Assembly: GCA_007571115.1 (NCBI GenBank)
Contig: RKSA01000213.1
Span: forward strand, 1-8,217
Length of the DNA stretch: 8,217 nucleotides
Direction of reading: 5' to 3'
Origin: Gammaproteobacteria bacterium
GTDB taxonomy: Bacteria; Pseudomonadota; Gammaproteobacteria; Pseudomonadales; Pseudohongiellaceae
The notes beneath the pieces were generated by a model. It saw only the letters and a list, made by a program, of their open reading frames with translations, was not told the DNA's origin and ran no database searches. Below are positions 7,663 to 8,217 of the stretch, piece by piece. Every line of letters begins with the position of its first letter. Within the stretch, counting starts at the first letter, position 1. Both the position numbers and the translations under genes were made by a program.

Positions 7663-8217
7663 ATGCAAGCAGGCAATCCCGGCGCGGCGCCGACAAGACC
7701 GCTGGTCAGCGATGCCGCCTTGCGCGGGCTGGCGAGTCTTGGCGCATTCGCGATCATTTTCTCGTCGATGGTCTTCGTCATCGACGTGTACGGGCTTTCG
7801 ATCCCTTTCCATGACGAGTGGGACGCTGAGGCATATGCGGTTTACGCTCCGCTCCTGCAAGGAAATTACGGCTTCTGGAATCTGTTCGACCCGCACAATG
7901 GCCATTACATCATCTTTACCCGCTTGAGTGCGATCGCGCTGTTTGCGTGGAACTCCGGGTGGGATCCTGAGTTGCAAATGATCTTGGGCGCGTTCCTCCA
8001 TGCATTGACCGGGATGTTCGTTGTTTGCATCATTTTGCGCAAGCATTCGGAGCTTCTTGACTGGTTTGCGGTTTTTGCAGCCGTCGTCTTGTTCTCGATT
8101 CCATTCTCCTGGATGTCGATCCTGGTGGCATTCCAGACGCAGTTCTATTTCATGCTGCTTTTTGCCGTTCTTGCCTTGCAAGCGCTATGCGAATCGAGGA
8201 GAGCGACAGGCTATTTC
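7663..8217 (+). CDS. Multi-pass membrane protein, GT-C glycosyltransferase-like (partial, N-terminal)
   Basis: The frame is open to the window end; 185 codons are visible and the C-terminus is missing. Likely membrane spans lie at about residues 22-44, 85-97, 105-125, 132-155 and 158-176. After the first span comes IPFHDEWDAEAY (47-58), then LFDPHNGHYIIFTRL (74-88). An acidic pair in the first extracytoplasmic loop followed by an HN-x-H segment recalls GT-C enzymes, which transfer sugars from lipid-linked donors for envelope glycans; this is inference from pattern, not a family match. The start is ATG 7663: there is an in-frame TGA at 7603 and no other ATG between them, though no strong ribosome binding site precedes it. 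GC is visibly lower than in uvrD, with many T- and A-ending codons. The gene is divergent from uvrD. Its role is uncertain; it could also be an uncharacterised polytopic protein. Confidence 0.75.
   Translation, partial: MQAGNPGAAPTRPLVSDAALRGLASLGAFAIIFSSMVFVIDVYGLSIPFHDEWDAEAYAVYAPLLQGNYGFWNLFDPHNGHYIIFTRLSAIALFAWNSGWDPELQMILGAFLHALTGMFVVCIILRKHSELLDWFAVFAAVVLFSIPFSWMSILVAFQTQFYFMLLFAVLALQALCESRRATGYF

Overview
This looks like ordinary chromosomal DNA from a GC-rich Gram-negative bacterium, most likely a gammaproteobacterium. The UvrD and YaaA proteins follow the Escherichia coli proteins closely along their whole length. There is a tripartite TRAP transporter, and genes are packed with 4-base stop/start overlaps. 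I see no tRNA, rRNA, insertion sequence, integrase, CRISPR array or toxin-antitoxin pair.

Layout from left to right. Positions 3-98 hold the last 31 codons of an unidentified plus-strand gene, ending in a 15-base tandem duplication that also carries the stop codon of the next gene. Positions 110-1524 (minus) are a two-gene unit: yaaA (peroxide-stress protein) followed by a DUF938 SAM-dependent methyltransferase, joined by a TTGA overlap. Positions 1678-4020 (plus) are an operon: a 120-residue three-helix membrane protein of unknown function, the small TRAP permease (ATGA overlap), a possible 22-codon linking ORF, and the large TRAP permease. Positions 4067-7514 (minus) are uvrD (DNA helicase II) followed 16 bases later by the TRAP substrate-binding protein, which has a lipoprotein signal. 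Positions 7515-7662 are a divergent promoter region with short direct repeats. From 7663 to the window end (plus) is the N-terminal part of a multi-pass membrane protein resembling GT-C-type glycosyltransferases, clearly lower in GC than its neighbours.

How the genes fit together. The three TRAP proteins belong to the TakP/FcbT1-type branch, whose known ligands are 2-oxo acids and aromatic or other organic acids, and should together form one sodium-driven importer. Its receptor gene is separated from the permease genes, lies on the opposite strand, converges on them, and is placed to be read from the uvrD transcript. yaaA limits iron-driven oxidative damage and uvrD repairs DNA, but nothing in the sequence shows that they are regulated together.

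I did not find a clear new system. The most interesting points are the split TRAP locus with a lipid-anchored receptor, the small membrane protein encoded first in the permease operon, the stop/start-linked 22-codon ORF with a palindrome between the two permease genes, and a uvrD start that looks leaderless.
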